Assembly (NCBI GenBank): GCA_964019135.1
Contig: OZ025258.1
Span: 27,956,186-28,020,185, forward strand
DNA length: 64,000 nt
Source of the DNA: Arenicola marina
Lineage: Eukaryota; Annelida; Polychaeta; Arenicolidae
Direction: 5' to 3'
The notes beneath the pieces were generated by a model. The model saw only the letters and a program-made list of their open reading frames with translations. It had not been told where the DNA came from and did not search any database. Shown piece after piece: positions 47,180 to 57,318 of the stretch. The number at the start of each line of letters is the position of its first letter. The first letter of the stretch is position 1. The position numbers were made by a program, and so were the translations under genes.

Positions 47180-47313
47180 TGTGTTCTGCTAGATCGCTAT
47201 CCAGGTTTATTGCATATCGGGCGGTGAAAGCACAGATCACTGCCGAAAAGGATGTCTGCCTTTTCCCAATACGAAGGGCGTCAAAGACAGAGCGGGGGAG
47301 GTGGAGATCGAGT

Positions 47314-47344
<31 letters not shown>

Positions 47345-48050
47345 GGGGTAGCGTGCGTTAGGTCGTTATTTAACGGCGCTGCTATTTTAGCACTTCTGCG
47401 ACTATTATATTCTGAGCATTCATACATTTAGTGCAGAAAGGACGCGCTAAAACTAATTAAGAATCGTAGCCACCCACATTTACCTTTCTGTCTATACTTG
47501 GTGGGATCACTAAAAAAAAATACACGCTTTCATTATTATAAGAGGTGTATACACACAATACTGCGAAGGCTCCAAAGATTGAAACTGGTTGGAAGGGGTC
47601 ATTGCTTGGGTATGAAGTGTACATTTTCGCTTTTGTTTTAACTGAATTCACACAAAAAAATCGGCTGGCTCATTCATTTATTAGCCCCATATATGAGGTG
47701 TTAAATACTAATATATGGTGTCGTGCATCTTTGGACCTTCTTGGTTTCGGCTGTAGACTGTAAAATATTCGCTGTCACGGTTTGTTCATTGATGTACATG
47801 AACCCAACACTTTTTATCCGTGCTTGATTTCCTTATGAACAAAGCTAATTGTATCTTGAAAGAGTCTACGGAGCTCACAATGGCACGAACAGGAACTGAT
47901 TTCCTGGAACACATACACATATGCGTTGGCTGTTTTCTATGCTGTTTTCGTCACTTCGGCTCCGATTTGTCCATTCTGCCGGATCATACAAACACGTTCG
48001 GAAGCCTTCGTGCTTGGCCACAAGCGGCTACCATGCACGCATGAGGCAGC
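47180..48050. other. 5' flank of ETFBKMT and spacer to ankyrin gene B
   Basis: Holds a GT microsatellite running into a G homopolymer (about 47312-47349). The ETFBKMT promoter should lie near 47180-47310, but I see no clear core element. Confidence 0.4.
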
Positions 48051-48086
48051 ACATGATGTCATCATGACGTCATCGTGACGTCATCA
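48051..48086 (-). repeat. TGACGTCA triplicate starting at a stop codon
   Basis: In gene sense the stop TGA of ankyrin gene B is directly followed by TGACGTCACGATGACGTCAT and GATGACATCATG, three units of 11 bp around the CRE palindrome TGACGTCA (the third has one change). The array forms the first 33 bases of the 3' UTR. Confidence 0.75.
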
Positions 48087-48728
48087 CGGATTCAGATTCA
48101 GTAGATACTCCTTCGTGTCCCCTTTAGCGACATCTACCGGCGTCTTGCCCTGGCTGTTGGTGACCTTGACCTCTGCGCCGTGCTCCAGGAAATACCTCAC
48201 CGCCGCCAGGTTGTCCTGCTTGGCCGCCAGGTGGAGCGCGGTGTTTCCATCGGCGTCCGCCAGGTGCACGTCGGAAGCCTTCCCGACATCCTCCAGGATG
48301 TATTTCAAGATGTCCACGTTCTTCGCGGCCCTGACGTAGATGGACGCCGCGGCGCTGTGCAGCGCGTGACGTCCGTTGTTATCCGTAGCGCTCACGTCGC
48401 CGCCATGCTTGACGACTGCGCGCGCCGCCCGGATGTTGTTAATCCTGGCGGCGTGGTGCAGCGCCGTCTCGCCGTCCGGCATCGCCGCAGTGTTGGGATC
48501 CCCGCCGTTCTGGAGCAATATATCCAAGATGGCGTGCTTCCCGCCGGCTACAGCGGTGTGTACGGGTGAGTAGACGTTCCGGTTGCATGAATCCAGAAGG
48601 CAGTCGGCGGAGTAGTCCTCGTTGATGAGATCAGGGGCGCCTTCTCCCGCATCCGCCACGATCTGCCGGACTTTGTCCGTGTCGTTGTGTCGCATGGCGA
48701 ACCGCAGCGGGGACGACGTGTTGCCCAT
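48084..48728 (-). CDS. N-myristoylated ankyrin-repeat protein B
   Basis: Single-exon frame, 214 aa, N-terminus MGNTSS (Gly2, Ser6: myristoylation signal). Aligns with protein A along its whole length: AGEGAPDLINEDYSADC, then ankyrin repeats YSPVHTAVAGGKHAILDILL (about 53-72), DGETALHHAARINNIRAARA (about 85-104), RHALHSAAASIY (about 119-130) and NTALHLAAKQDNLAAVRYFL (about 161-180). The conserved DY-x2-DC segment sits between repeats 1 and 2. Like A it has no catalytic or membrane-spanning domain. It is closer to A than to C and D (shared LINEDY and DGET), implying a duplication before other genes came between them. Function unknown; a membrane-tethered scaffold is plausible. Confidence 0.85.
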   Translation of the reverse strand: MGNTSSPLRFAMRHNDTDKVRQIVADAGEGAPDLINEDYSADCLLDSCNRNVYSPVHTAVAGGKHAILDILLQNGGDPNTAAMPDGETALHHAARINNIRAARAVVKHGGDVSATDNNGRHALHSAAASIYVRAAKNVDILKYILEDVGKASDVHLADADGNTALHLAAKQDNLAAVRYFLEHGAEVKVTNSQGKTPVDVAKGDTKEYLLNLNP

Positions 48729-50124
48729 GGCAACGTGCTCAGTGCGTGGGGTGGGGTGGGCAGGCTGGCTGGGTGGAGGGGCGTCTTACACTACTGCCCG
48801 TTGTGCACTGACATGGGACTCAACCAGGCACTGAGACGGGAACCTCCTGGGACATAGAAAAAATATATCTGTGTCAAACAATCGCCATTTGTCGGGATCG
48901 AATCTGGATCTATTGAAGTAGGGACCTACGTCAGCTCGAATTATCCAGAGGGAGGAGTGTCTCGAGAGATTGGGAAACCCGGGTCATTCCTGCCTGGTCG
49001 ACGTGATATGACGATATAATATTAGGTAAAGTCCTTGTTAAACCAGCCAACAAAATATGCCATATATATATATATACTACTTCAAACAATTTCGTCAGTA
49101 TTTGGTAAAAATACAGCGTTCCCCAGTGTTGGGTTTGTGTCACCGCTGTTATATCGTCAGGGTCACTCTGCCTTAGACTGACTCCGCAAGCGGAGCTCGT
49201 GTAGCGCCACCGTGCGGGGAGCTTGCGTCAAGGTGCCAACAGTCGTTATGAGGGTCAAAGTGGAGGGTTGCGTTATGATTCAACAGGGACCCTGGGGGGG
49301 TTGGGGGTGGGGGGAGAGGGGGCATACCAACCACTCATGTGCAACGCACACACGCACATACAGACACACAGCCCAGCCACTCTTTGGCCCAGCCACACAG
49401 GCCGCACAACGACCTACTTTGATCGGGTGGCGAGTCGAAAGGCCAGAGGCGAGAGAGAGAATACAACACAGGTGGCGAGGCTGAGGCGCCGAGACACCAC
49501 ATTGCTATTTGGCATGCAGCTCTCGGTGCTTCTGATTATCGCACCGTCACCCGATCATAGGCCGACAGGGATAAATTATACGAGATCTCATAGGAGCCCT
49601 TTGGCCGAGATCTGCAAATAGGCAGCTGTAACGCGTGAAATACATGTTACCAGAAGCCGAGTGGGTGGGCCGCAGGCGCAGAGGAGACACCGGATGTGGA
49701 CGCTGGTGACTGGCAGAAGCAGACGACACCAAACACTGCACCAGTTTTCTTCTCGACGACGTGTCCAAGGGCGTCTGTATGACGTATCAAGCCGCGCATT
49801 TACGTGGTAGGTAGATAGGTTCGCCGTGTTGGGTGAAATTATTCCATTTTATCTCAATGCACTTATCTATTTATATGAGCAATGTATTGATCGCCAGAAG
49901 CCCTACCGATGGTATTATGCTAGTCTCTATATATATATCCGTAACTTTTCTGGTGTTTCTCGAATAACATCTAGGCATGAACGTGTGCCAGGATTGGTCA
50001 GGATGCGAGGGCGTCAGATATCACACTACAAGACCCTGGGTGGGTACATGTATGGCAGACCCAAGCCAAATTCAACGAACGCGAGCTCCATAGCAACTAG
50101 AGCGGATCGATAATTCACTGTAGA

Positions 50125-50163
<39 letters not shown>

Positions 50164-51255
50164 CTGTGTATACCCCCGTCGGTTACGCTTAGTCACGATA
50201 TATGTAGGTACTACATATAGACAGGTATGGCTTTACTCAGGCACACTGCCAGTGACATGTTTGCCTTTCTGCAGCGCCTCACCGAGCAGTGAATCCACTT
50301 TGTATGTGGCCCGCTTTAATATACGTGTATATACATCATAGCATGTTTACCGGCCGTTATTAAGCCGTAAATTGTGCACGTAGAGATATATAGTTTCGTG
50401 TTGTCCTTGTGAACTTTATGTGACGATCAAGCCCACTGACCCATCATATAATATAAAATCGATCTGTACGTATTAACCTACTTACACATATAACGATGTG
50501 CATCAACCTTTATTGACCCATATAAAGATGTGTATGCCTATATGGACCTGCTTACCGCCATATATACGATCTGTATAGACCTACTTACCCATAAAGTCAA
50601 AACAGGTAGGACTATTGCACAGCTTCTGAAATGTGGGTAATGCTTACAGAATCACCGTTGCATGAAGTGGGTTAGTTTATACATTGCATGGGCTTAAAAG
50701 GAATGTTGTCTTTTTGTGTTGGCTGGTGTGTGCACACGAGGCCTAAAATAGGTCACAAAGTGGGTTTAATCTATTGTAAGTACTTTAAAATTATGTGTTT
50801 GGACTTTATTTGCTCTATGATTGTCAGAAAAATATCCGTGTGACTGCATGCGCCTGACGATATAGGGGTGTTTTAGTTAAGTAGCACATAGTATTTCAAG
50901 TATTTTTTGCACGAATAAAGGTACAGACCCATATATGTTGTTATTATGAAAACAATGGTGGTAATCGTGTAGCTTCAATATCAAAACCGTGGTAATTATG
51001 TAATTATATAATAAATGTAATAGTATGTAATAAAATGTAATACACAGATCTACATGTCCAGTTATCAAGCTCGTGATTATAATTGTGCAGGTGGTTGTTA
51101 TGTTCTAAAATATTTCAGTTATCGATTTAAAAAGTTAATTACATCTATTTATATGAAAGCTTTATATAGGCCTATTGTAATTGAGATATGAGTCGGTTTT
51201 AATGCCCTAGCGCGTATAGCGCATGCCTTTCATACTTCCATGGTTGATGGCCGAG
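48729..51255. other. Intergenic stretch without a supported gene
   Basis: Between ankyrin gene B (-) and the element at 51256. Includes G-rich (49291-49321), TA (50125-50160) and AT-rich DNA. No recognisable exon. Confidence 0.5.
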
Positions 51256-51838
51256 CATTATAACGCAAAAAAAAAGTCAAAGTCACAAATGCCGTAGACT
51301 CACGTTTCGGCCCATATTTTCTACGAATTTGTCGCGATCGCTCTAAAATTCACTGACGTGAGAAAGCAACACCGTGCAATTTTTATGATACCAAACTTAC
51401 GTGTGTACTGCGAGGTTATCCTTTTTTAAGACACAAACAACTGACACTCCAGTGACAGCAGACACTTTGTCGCAAATAGACTAAATCACAGACAACGAAA
51501 AGGCCCCAAAGTTGCCATGGCGCGCGTGGCTGGTGCAAATATAGAGCATCTATTGTTCAGAGCACGTTCGGCGCCATGGCAACTACGTCAGCTTATGACG
51601 TGTGCTTTAGTATGTTTACGAAACTGCGTTTGCTGCCAATGGAGTGATAGCATGAAGAAATATTGGTTGTGCCTTAAAAAAAGATAACCGCGCAGTACAC
51701 ACGTAAGTTTGTTATCATTAAACTTGCACGGTGTTACTTTCTCACGTCAGTGAATTTCAAAGCGATCGCGGCAAATTCACGGAAAATATGGGCCGAAACG
51801 TGAGACTACGGCATTTTATGACTTTGATTTTGTTTTTA
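51256..51838. mobile_element. Non-autonomous element with ~175-bp inverted repeats
   Basis: Left arm (AAAGTCAAAGTC...ATGCCGTAG.CTCACGTTTCGG...AATTCACTGACGTGAGAAAG...CTTACGTGTGTACTGCG) is matched inverted by the right arm ending GACTTTGATTTTGTTTTTA. The centre is a second palindrome around GGCGCCATGGCAAC. GGCCGAG occurs directly outside both ends (51249-51255, 51839-51845), a 7-bp candidate duplication. No coding capacity. Confidence 0.65.
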
Positions 51839-51845
51839 GGCCGAG

Positions 51846-52600
51846 GGCTGCTACAGGTTGATGAAGGGCTAATAAACTGTCTAACGCCATGCAAAAATCG
51901 CGGTATTACTATTATTACGAGTTGAGTTTAAGTTCGAGTTTACCTCACATGTGCTCGGCGTTATTAACATGTATCCTTGCCTCGTTAATGGCATACAACG
52001 TTCGAAGTAAAATGTTTAGCGCTTACAAGCCGTCCCAGATCTTGTGTCTCCAGTCGCCCTTTTCACGCCCGTATAAGTAAATATCGGTATATCGTGACTA
52101 AGAAACGGCACGTGTAGCTAGGCGGCTAGGCAAGCCATTTAAATAAATAACCACAATTATTTTGTACGTGACGTCATGTTTCATTGTTCTACGCCATGTA
52201 ACTATGGCAACGATTATCTGTGGTTTGGGTCAGATTACAGGATTTTAGCGGCCTTCAGTTTTAATGGCCAGTGTACTAGTTAACACGACCATAAACTCGT
52301 AATGATTTCTATTGTTAATAGAGTATTTGGTAAATAGATCCACTATGAAATATCCATATATATATTTGTATAATAATTTCAGCTAAATGTGTAAATATAT
52401 GGTGCACTGAGGTTAAACTGATATGTATAACTCTAGTTTGTTGCTGTTCGTACACACGCTGCCCGTCTTAAGACTGCGGCTATATTCGTATTGACGATAG
52501 CTGCCCTCGTTAACGTAACTTTTTTGCTTTTCAGCTTTTCATAATGAGGACAGCCATTGAACGAATGTGAGCCATTGATGCCACTTGTCACCCACGTCTT
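51846..52600. other. Intergenic stretch upstream of ankyrin gene C
   Basis: AT-rich; no gene seen. Confidence 0.45.
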
Positions 52601-52604
52601 TCAC

Positions 52605-52770
52605 CACTTGTCGCCGACGTCACCTGTCACCTGTCCCCGACGTCAACTGTCGTCAACCATCTGTCACCGACGTCACCAATCACCTGTCACCGACGTCATC
52701 TGTCACCGACGTCACCGACGTCACCTTTCATCAACGTCACCGACGTCACCATCGACTGACGTCACCTCCC
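52605..52770 (+). promoter_or_regulatory. Tandem ACGTCA motifs upstream of ankyrin gene C
   Basis: Eight GACGTCA half-palindromes, usually in the setting TGTCACCGACGTCACC, lie in about 165 bp ending 75 bp before the ATG. This could be a CREB/ATF-type control region or simply a short minisatellite. A TATA-like CATATATAC is at about 52808-52816, close to the start codon. Confidence 0.5.
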
Positions 52771-52843
52771 AAAGACTGCACGAACGTCTGCCGTCATCAC
52801 CCAGCGACATATATACACACACAACGACACCAAGCGAACAGCC

Positions 52844-53533
52844 ATGGGAAACGCACCCAGTAACCTTCACAACGCCATCTGGCGGAACGACGTGGCGGAG
52901 GTGCGGCGCATCCTGGAGAAGGCGGGCGACAAGGCCGGCCGCATGGTGGACGAGGACTACTCCCAGGACTGCCTCTTCCGGTCCTGCTTCCGCAACGACT
53001 ACAACGCCATGTACGACGCCGTGATGAAGAACCGGAAAGAGATCGTCCAGATCATGATCGCCAACGGCGCCAGCGTCCACGCGTCGGGCAAGTACGGCGA
53101 GACGTGCCTGCACCGCTCGGCCAGGAATAACCACGTGGACCTCGCCAAGATACTCGTCGAGGCCGGCTGTGACGTCAAATCTACGGACGACCAGGGTCAT
53201 TACGTCACGCACGCGTGCGGCATGACGATCTTCGACACGACGCCCACGCTGCGGTGGTTTCTGCTGGAGGCGGCCAGCAAGGAGGACGTGGACCTGAGGG
53301 ACTTCACGGGCCGCACGGCCCTCCACGAGGCCGCCCACTGGGGCAACTACGAGGTCTGCAGGACCCTCCTCGAGATGGGCGCCGACGTGAACGCTGCCAG
53401 TAATGAGGGCAACGTGCCGCTGCACGGGCGTGGCGCCACCGACCGACCCAACATCTGGAAACTCCTCGTCGACAATGGCGCTGACGTCACAATTACAAAT
53501 AAGAAGGGGATCAAACCTAAACAACGAAACTAA
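52844..53533 (+). CDS. N-myristoylated ankyrin-repeat protein C
   Basis: Single-exon frame, 229 aa, N-terminus MGNAPS (myristoylation signal). GC-rich coding with strong third-position C/G, unlike the AT-rich flanks. Segment VDEDYSQDC (about 36-44) then ankyrin repeats: YNAMYDAVMKNRKEIVQIMI (about 53-72), YGETCLHRSARNNHVDLAKI (about 84-103), a longer linker repeat with TPTLRWFLLEAASKEDVD, RTALHEAAHWGNYEVCRTLL (about 164-183) and PLHGRGATDRPNIWKLL (about 197-213). It shares SGKYGET and AGCDV...TDDQG with protein D, so C and D form a pair on the plus strand. Function unknown. Confidence 0.87.
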   Translation: MGNAPSNLHNAIWRNDVAEVRRILEKAGDKAGRMVDEDYSQDCLFRSCFRNDYNAMYDAVMKNRKEIVQIMIANGASVHASGKYGETCLHRSARNNHVDLAKILVEAGCDVKSTDDQGHYVTHACGMTIFDTTPTLRWFLLEAASKEDVDLRDFTGRTALHEAAHWGNYEVCRTLLEMGADVNAASNEGNVPLHGRGATDRPNIWKLLVDNGADVTITNKKGIKPKQRN

Positions 53534-54604
53534 GGGGTAGTGCTCGATATACTGCACTTGCGTTTATGCGCGATCATCAATGAGTCACTGAAGACAGCGT
53601 AAAAGCAATATATATACAGAATGTTATGTTTATACTGATCATGACAACTGTGCTTTATCTTGGGCTCGATCAAATTGATGACATATGCATCGTGTACAAT
53701 TGACAACAATTAGCAGCAACTAACGAGCTGTGCTTGATTTTGTTTTTTTGTACTATAATTATAAATTGTACAATATATGCACAATAGAATGCTTTCTGCA
53801 ATTAGAATTTAGAATGACAAGCGCAACTGACCTAAAATCAGTTTGACAAGAACAGACGTCCAACCAGCAAACCTATATTAACTTTTTTTTAACCTCAATC
53901 TACCAACTGCATTTGTGACATATGTATCTTTATACGAGGGCGTTCTTTAGCTATAATTTAATGCATATCGATGAGATCTTGGCGACCTGACTGACAACCT
54001 CCATTTATGACTGAGACTGTATATGTATAACGTGTTTGAGTCCCCAGTCCCCAGTCCCAAGTGATAGACTGGTCCCAGTGATGCTTCTCCGCCTAGCTTC
54101 GTTTCAATGGCAGGTTTTTTCCACACCACAAAACAAGTTTACAGAAGTTGCTTGCCAGAGATAAAACTGTTACATAATAAAGCGTTCATCGAAAAGCCTG
54201 CGTCCTAGTGTTATTCATTGGCACTATCACATGCAATAGCAACATGCTTCTAATGTGACCTGAATTTCGATAAGCACGGGTGTTTTTTCATATCTATTGT
54301 TGGCATATATACAGTGAAATACTGGTTCCGGTTTATTACCAATAGGAAGACACGGGTTTGCGTGTGAGACTTTGTAGGTAGAACCACCAACACTGTTTGG
54401 AAGAAGTAGATGGTTTGTTTGTGTTTTAAAGATATTGAAGATTCATTTGCAACGGTTAAACGATTGAATTTCATTGTTTCTGTTATGATCCGGGGCAACC
54501 AAAATAGGCTGGTGGGTAGTGCGTTTGCCTTTCAACGACAGTAGACGTCTATATATATAGATTTCATGTGCCTAAAACTCCCAACATTTCGCTTCATTGC
54601 TGAC
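53534..54604. other. Spacer after ankyrin gene C
   Basis: AT-rich 3' flank. No gene or further P450 exon found when reading the minus strand for CYP4 exon 4. Confidence 0.5.
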
Positions 54605-54727
54605 CACCAGAATGTCTGCGCATGCGTTGCTCACGTCCGTGTAGGACTTTAGGACATCAAGGTGAAAGGCGGGCGTTAGCAACCTCCGGTTCCGGGACCA
54701 CAAGGCGCCGTGGGTTAACAGTATCCC
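54605..54727 (-). pseudogene. Orphan CYP4 exon 3 relic
   Basis: Minus-strand translation [20 protein letters not shown] then [21 protein letters not shown] matches exon 3 of the two CYP4 genes, with GT (GTCAGC) at the donor position. The left border is 5 bases shorter than the homologous 128-nt exon, so with the usual acceptor it would not join a phase-1 exon 2 in frame. No exon 2 or 4 was found nearby, and a SINE abuts the upstream side. It is best read as a leftover of a third, lost CYP4 copy, 36 kb from the intact ones. Confidence 0.75.
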
Positions 54728-54744
54728 CTATACAATGGAGACGC

Positions 54745-55010
54745 CGGGAAGCAAGTGTTTGGATTGGTTGCTGTATATTCAGGACGCTTTAACCACCTTT
54801 GGTCATATCGCATCAAAGGCAGAAGGAAAGGAGAGTGGAGCCCTGTCCCCGGGGGGTAACCCCCTACTCTGTGCGGAGAAGGACACTGGATCTTTATCTT
54901 GCGACCACACGGATATGGTCACAGCGGGGCGCGAACCATCGATCCACGTGCCGTTAAGCTCTCAGGTGGCCAGAGCGCTCAATGCGAACGCTCTAACCCA
55001 TCTCATTTTA
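54745..55010 (-). repeat. tRNA-derived SINE, second copy
   Basis: Same family and orientation as 5533-5797: TCAGGACGCTTTAACCACCT ... GGGCGCGAACCATCGATCC (B box inverted) ... GCTCTAACCC (A box inverted). It is truncated at the tRNA 5' end after CTCTAACCCATC. Confidence 0.75.
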
Positions 55011-56211
55011 CCAACCATGCATAAGTCAATGTCCGAGTCAAAGAGATTATGTTATTGGCGTGTGTGATTGCCACACGCAGGATGGGGAGATGGTTAGCCC
55101 AGAACTCTAGGCTGTCTGTGGGTGGAGACAGCCTATTGTAGTATTCTATGGTCAAATTGAGATTTGGAAGGTCATTTCATGGGGATTTGGCTTTGGCGAA
55201 ATGTAACTCATTCGCCTGTTGCTGTGGAAACAGTTTATAGTAAAAAAGATTTTATAATAAAGAATCCATAATTTCTGACAAGTAACGGCTAATCATAAAA
55301 TATTTCCCAAGAAATTGATATAAAAACAGATGCTTTCATTGACCCAGTCCCCTGATCTTTAAACAGAAAGCTGTCAGTAAGCCAATCAGCATGACGAAAG
55401 TTATGACATTGCACTTGTGGTCGCGCATTAGAGTCAATTTTCGTGATATTGGCCATACATGGCTTCTAATGCCAGGCAAATACTTGCAAGAGATTACTTG
55501 GTCTAGCAGTGCGACGCGCAACATCTCAGCCGTCACTACGATACATGCGGAGTTTGGAGGATCGTGTCGAATGCAAAGAGCAAATCTCGTACGAACCGAT
55601 CCAACGTTAATCCAGTACATAATATTCGACTTCGTGAACAATAACATACAAAATAGCACTCTCCGCCTTCGACTCCGCTAGGGGGCTGCGTGATATGGCG
55701 GTCTAGTGCGGATGAACGGAGCCCCACCTAGCGGAATGGAGCTTGTGAAGATAGGCCTGACGTTTGGTTTAAGCTTGACAGGCTAAACGTTTTAGGCGAT
55801 GAATTGGTCGTCCTAATTATATATGCATGCTTTGAACGATTTGAGTGAACTTGAATCTTTTCTGTTTTCAGATAATCTACCCCGGTGAAGGCGGTGAATG
55901 TGTCCGATACAGCCACTTTGTCAAGAGAAGCAGACAACTAATTTGCCGATGCTGAAGTTTAGAACGACCCTAAGTCGACTCAGGACAAGTGTGATCTGCT
56001 CAAGGGGATTGTTAGGCCTTCTCGCTGCAATGACTGAGACAACGTGGTTACGTGCGTGTGACGTCACATGTTATTAAGCTGTATCATCCTTACTAGCATA
56101 TCTCCGCCAAGAAACAACCGTCAAATGATGTTGGGAACATTATGAAACTGGGCTTAAAAGGATGAGTATTTCGTTCATCAATTGACTAGCGCTTAACGTT
56201 ACCCACAGACA
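55011..56211. other. Spacer before ankyrin gene D
   Basis: No gene supported. An inverted pair CTCCGCCTTCGACTCCGCTA / TAGCGGAATGGAG lies near 55661-55742, perhaps a small palindromic insertion. The 5' UTR of gene D probably lies in its right end. Confidence 0.45.
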
Positions 56212-56922
56212 ATGGGCAACTGTCCCAGCGCGCTACGAGCCGCCATCTTGGATAGAAACATACAAGAGGTGGAGCGGCTGCTCAGCAAGGGGGACATCAG
56301 CCCTGCCGAGCTGATGAACAACGACTACGCCCAGGATTGTATCATGGAAGCCTGGAAGAAGGCCCCGGGGAACGCCTTTTACTACGCCGTGAGCCACAAC
56401 ACGGTGGAGATTGCCAAGGTCATGATTGACAGAGGCGCGGACTTGCATTCCAGCGGTAAGTACGGGGAGACCGTCCTGCACTGCGCCGTCCGCAACGGAT
56501 ACTTCACCATGGCCAGAGTGCTGGTGGACGCCGGATGTGACGTCACGGCTACCGACGACCAGGGCCGGTGCGTCATTCACGCATGCGCAATGGCGTTTTG
56601 CGATACATCGGCTATCTTACGCTGGCTTATGACGGATGTGTTCAAGAGCCTCGAAGACGTGAATGCGCGAGACTTTCACGCGAGAACGCCACTGCACGAG
56701 GCCGCGCAGAAGGGGAATCTCGAGGTGTGCCAGGCCTTGGTGGAGTTGGGGGCGGACGTGAAGGCGACGAGCCGGAGTGGGAACACCCCGCTACACGAGG
56801 CCGGAGCCCGAGTCCGACCGTCCATCTGGAATCTGCTCGTGACACACGGAGCGAATGTCAACGCGGAGAACGCGTACGGCGAGAGACCCAGGCAGGCCAA
56901 CAGAGGGCGCCCCTCGCCTTGA
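56212..56922 (+). CDS. N-myristoylated ankyrin-repeat protein D
   Basis: Single-exon frame, 236 aa, N-terminus MGNCPS: myristoylation signal plus Cys4, which could be palmitoylated. Contains NNDYAQDC (about 37-44), then ankyrin repeats NAFYYAVSHNTVEIAKVMI (about 55-73), GETVLHCAVRNGYFTMARVL (about 86-105), a longer repeat with SAILRWLMTDVFKSLEDVN, RTPLHEAAQKGNLEVCQALV (about 165-184) and TPLHEAGARVRPSIWNLLVT (about 197-216). Paired with protein C by sequence. The last 13 codons (ERPRQANRGRPSP, stop) are the first unit of a 50-bp minisatellite that continues for eight more units past the stop, so the C-terminus may change in length between alleles. Confidence 0.87.
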   Translation: MGNCPSALRAAILDRNIQEVERLLSKGDISPAELMNNDYAQDCIMEAWKKAPGNAFYYAVSHNTVEIAKVMIDRGADLHSSGKYGETVLHCAVRNGYFTMARVLVDAGCDVTATDDQGRCVIHACAMAFCDTSAILRWLMTDVFKSLEDVNARDFHARTPLHEAAQKGNLEVCQALVELGADVKATSRSGNTPLHEAGARVRPSIWNLLVTHGANVNAENAYGERPRQANRGRPSP

Positions 56923-57318
56923 CGAGCGGCGAGAGATCCAGGCAGGCCAACAGAGGGCGCCCCTCGCCTTGACGAGCGGCGAGAGACCCAGGCAGGCCAA
57001 CAGAGGGCGCCCCTCGCCTTGACGAGCGGCGAGAGACCCAGGCAGGCCAACAGAGGGCGCCCCTCGCCTTGACGAGCGGCGAGAGACCCAGGCAGGCCAA
57101 CAGAGGGCGCCCCTCGCCTTGACGAGCGGCGAGAGATCCAGGCAGGCCAACAGAGGGCGCCCCTCGCCTTGACGAGCGGCGAGAGACCCAGGCAGGCCAA
57201 CAGAGGGCGCCCCTCGCCTTGACGAGCGGCGAGAGATCCAGGCAGGCCAACAGAGGGCGCCCCTCGCCTTGACGAGCGGCGGGAGATCCAGGCAGGCGAG
57301 GAGAGGGCGCCCCTCGCC
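56876..57318 (+). repeat. 50-bp minisatellite spanning a stop codon
   Basis: Nine units of AGGCAGGCCAACAGAGGGCG / CCCCTCGCCTTGACGAGCGG / CGAGAGACCC, nearly identical except for CC/TC and a divergent ninth unit. The first unit encodes the C-terminus and TGA stop of ankyrin protein D. The minus strand is open through the array (ARGALCWPAW... peptides), which is an artefact. Each unit holds CCAACAGAGGGCGC, 13 of 14 matches to the CTCF core CCASYAGRKGGCRS. Confidence 0.93.

Noticed and set aside
52721-53557. 278-codon minus-strand frame at ankyrin gene C
   Set aside because: Antisense shadow of a GC-rich coding exon; the plus-strand frame encodes ankyrin repeats.
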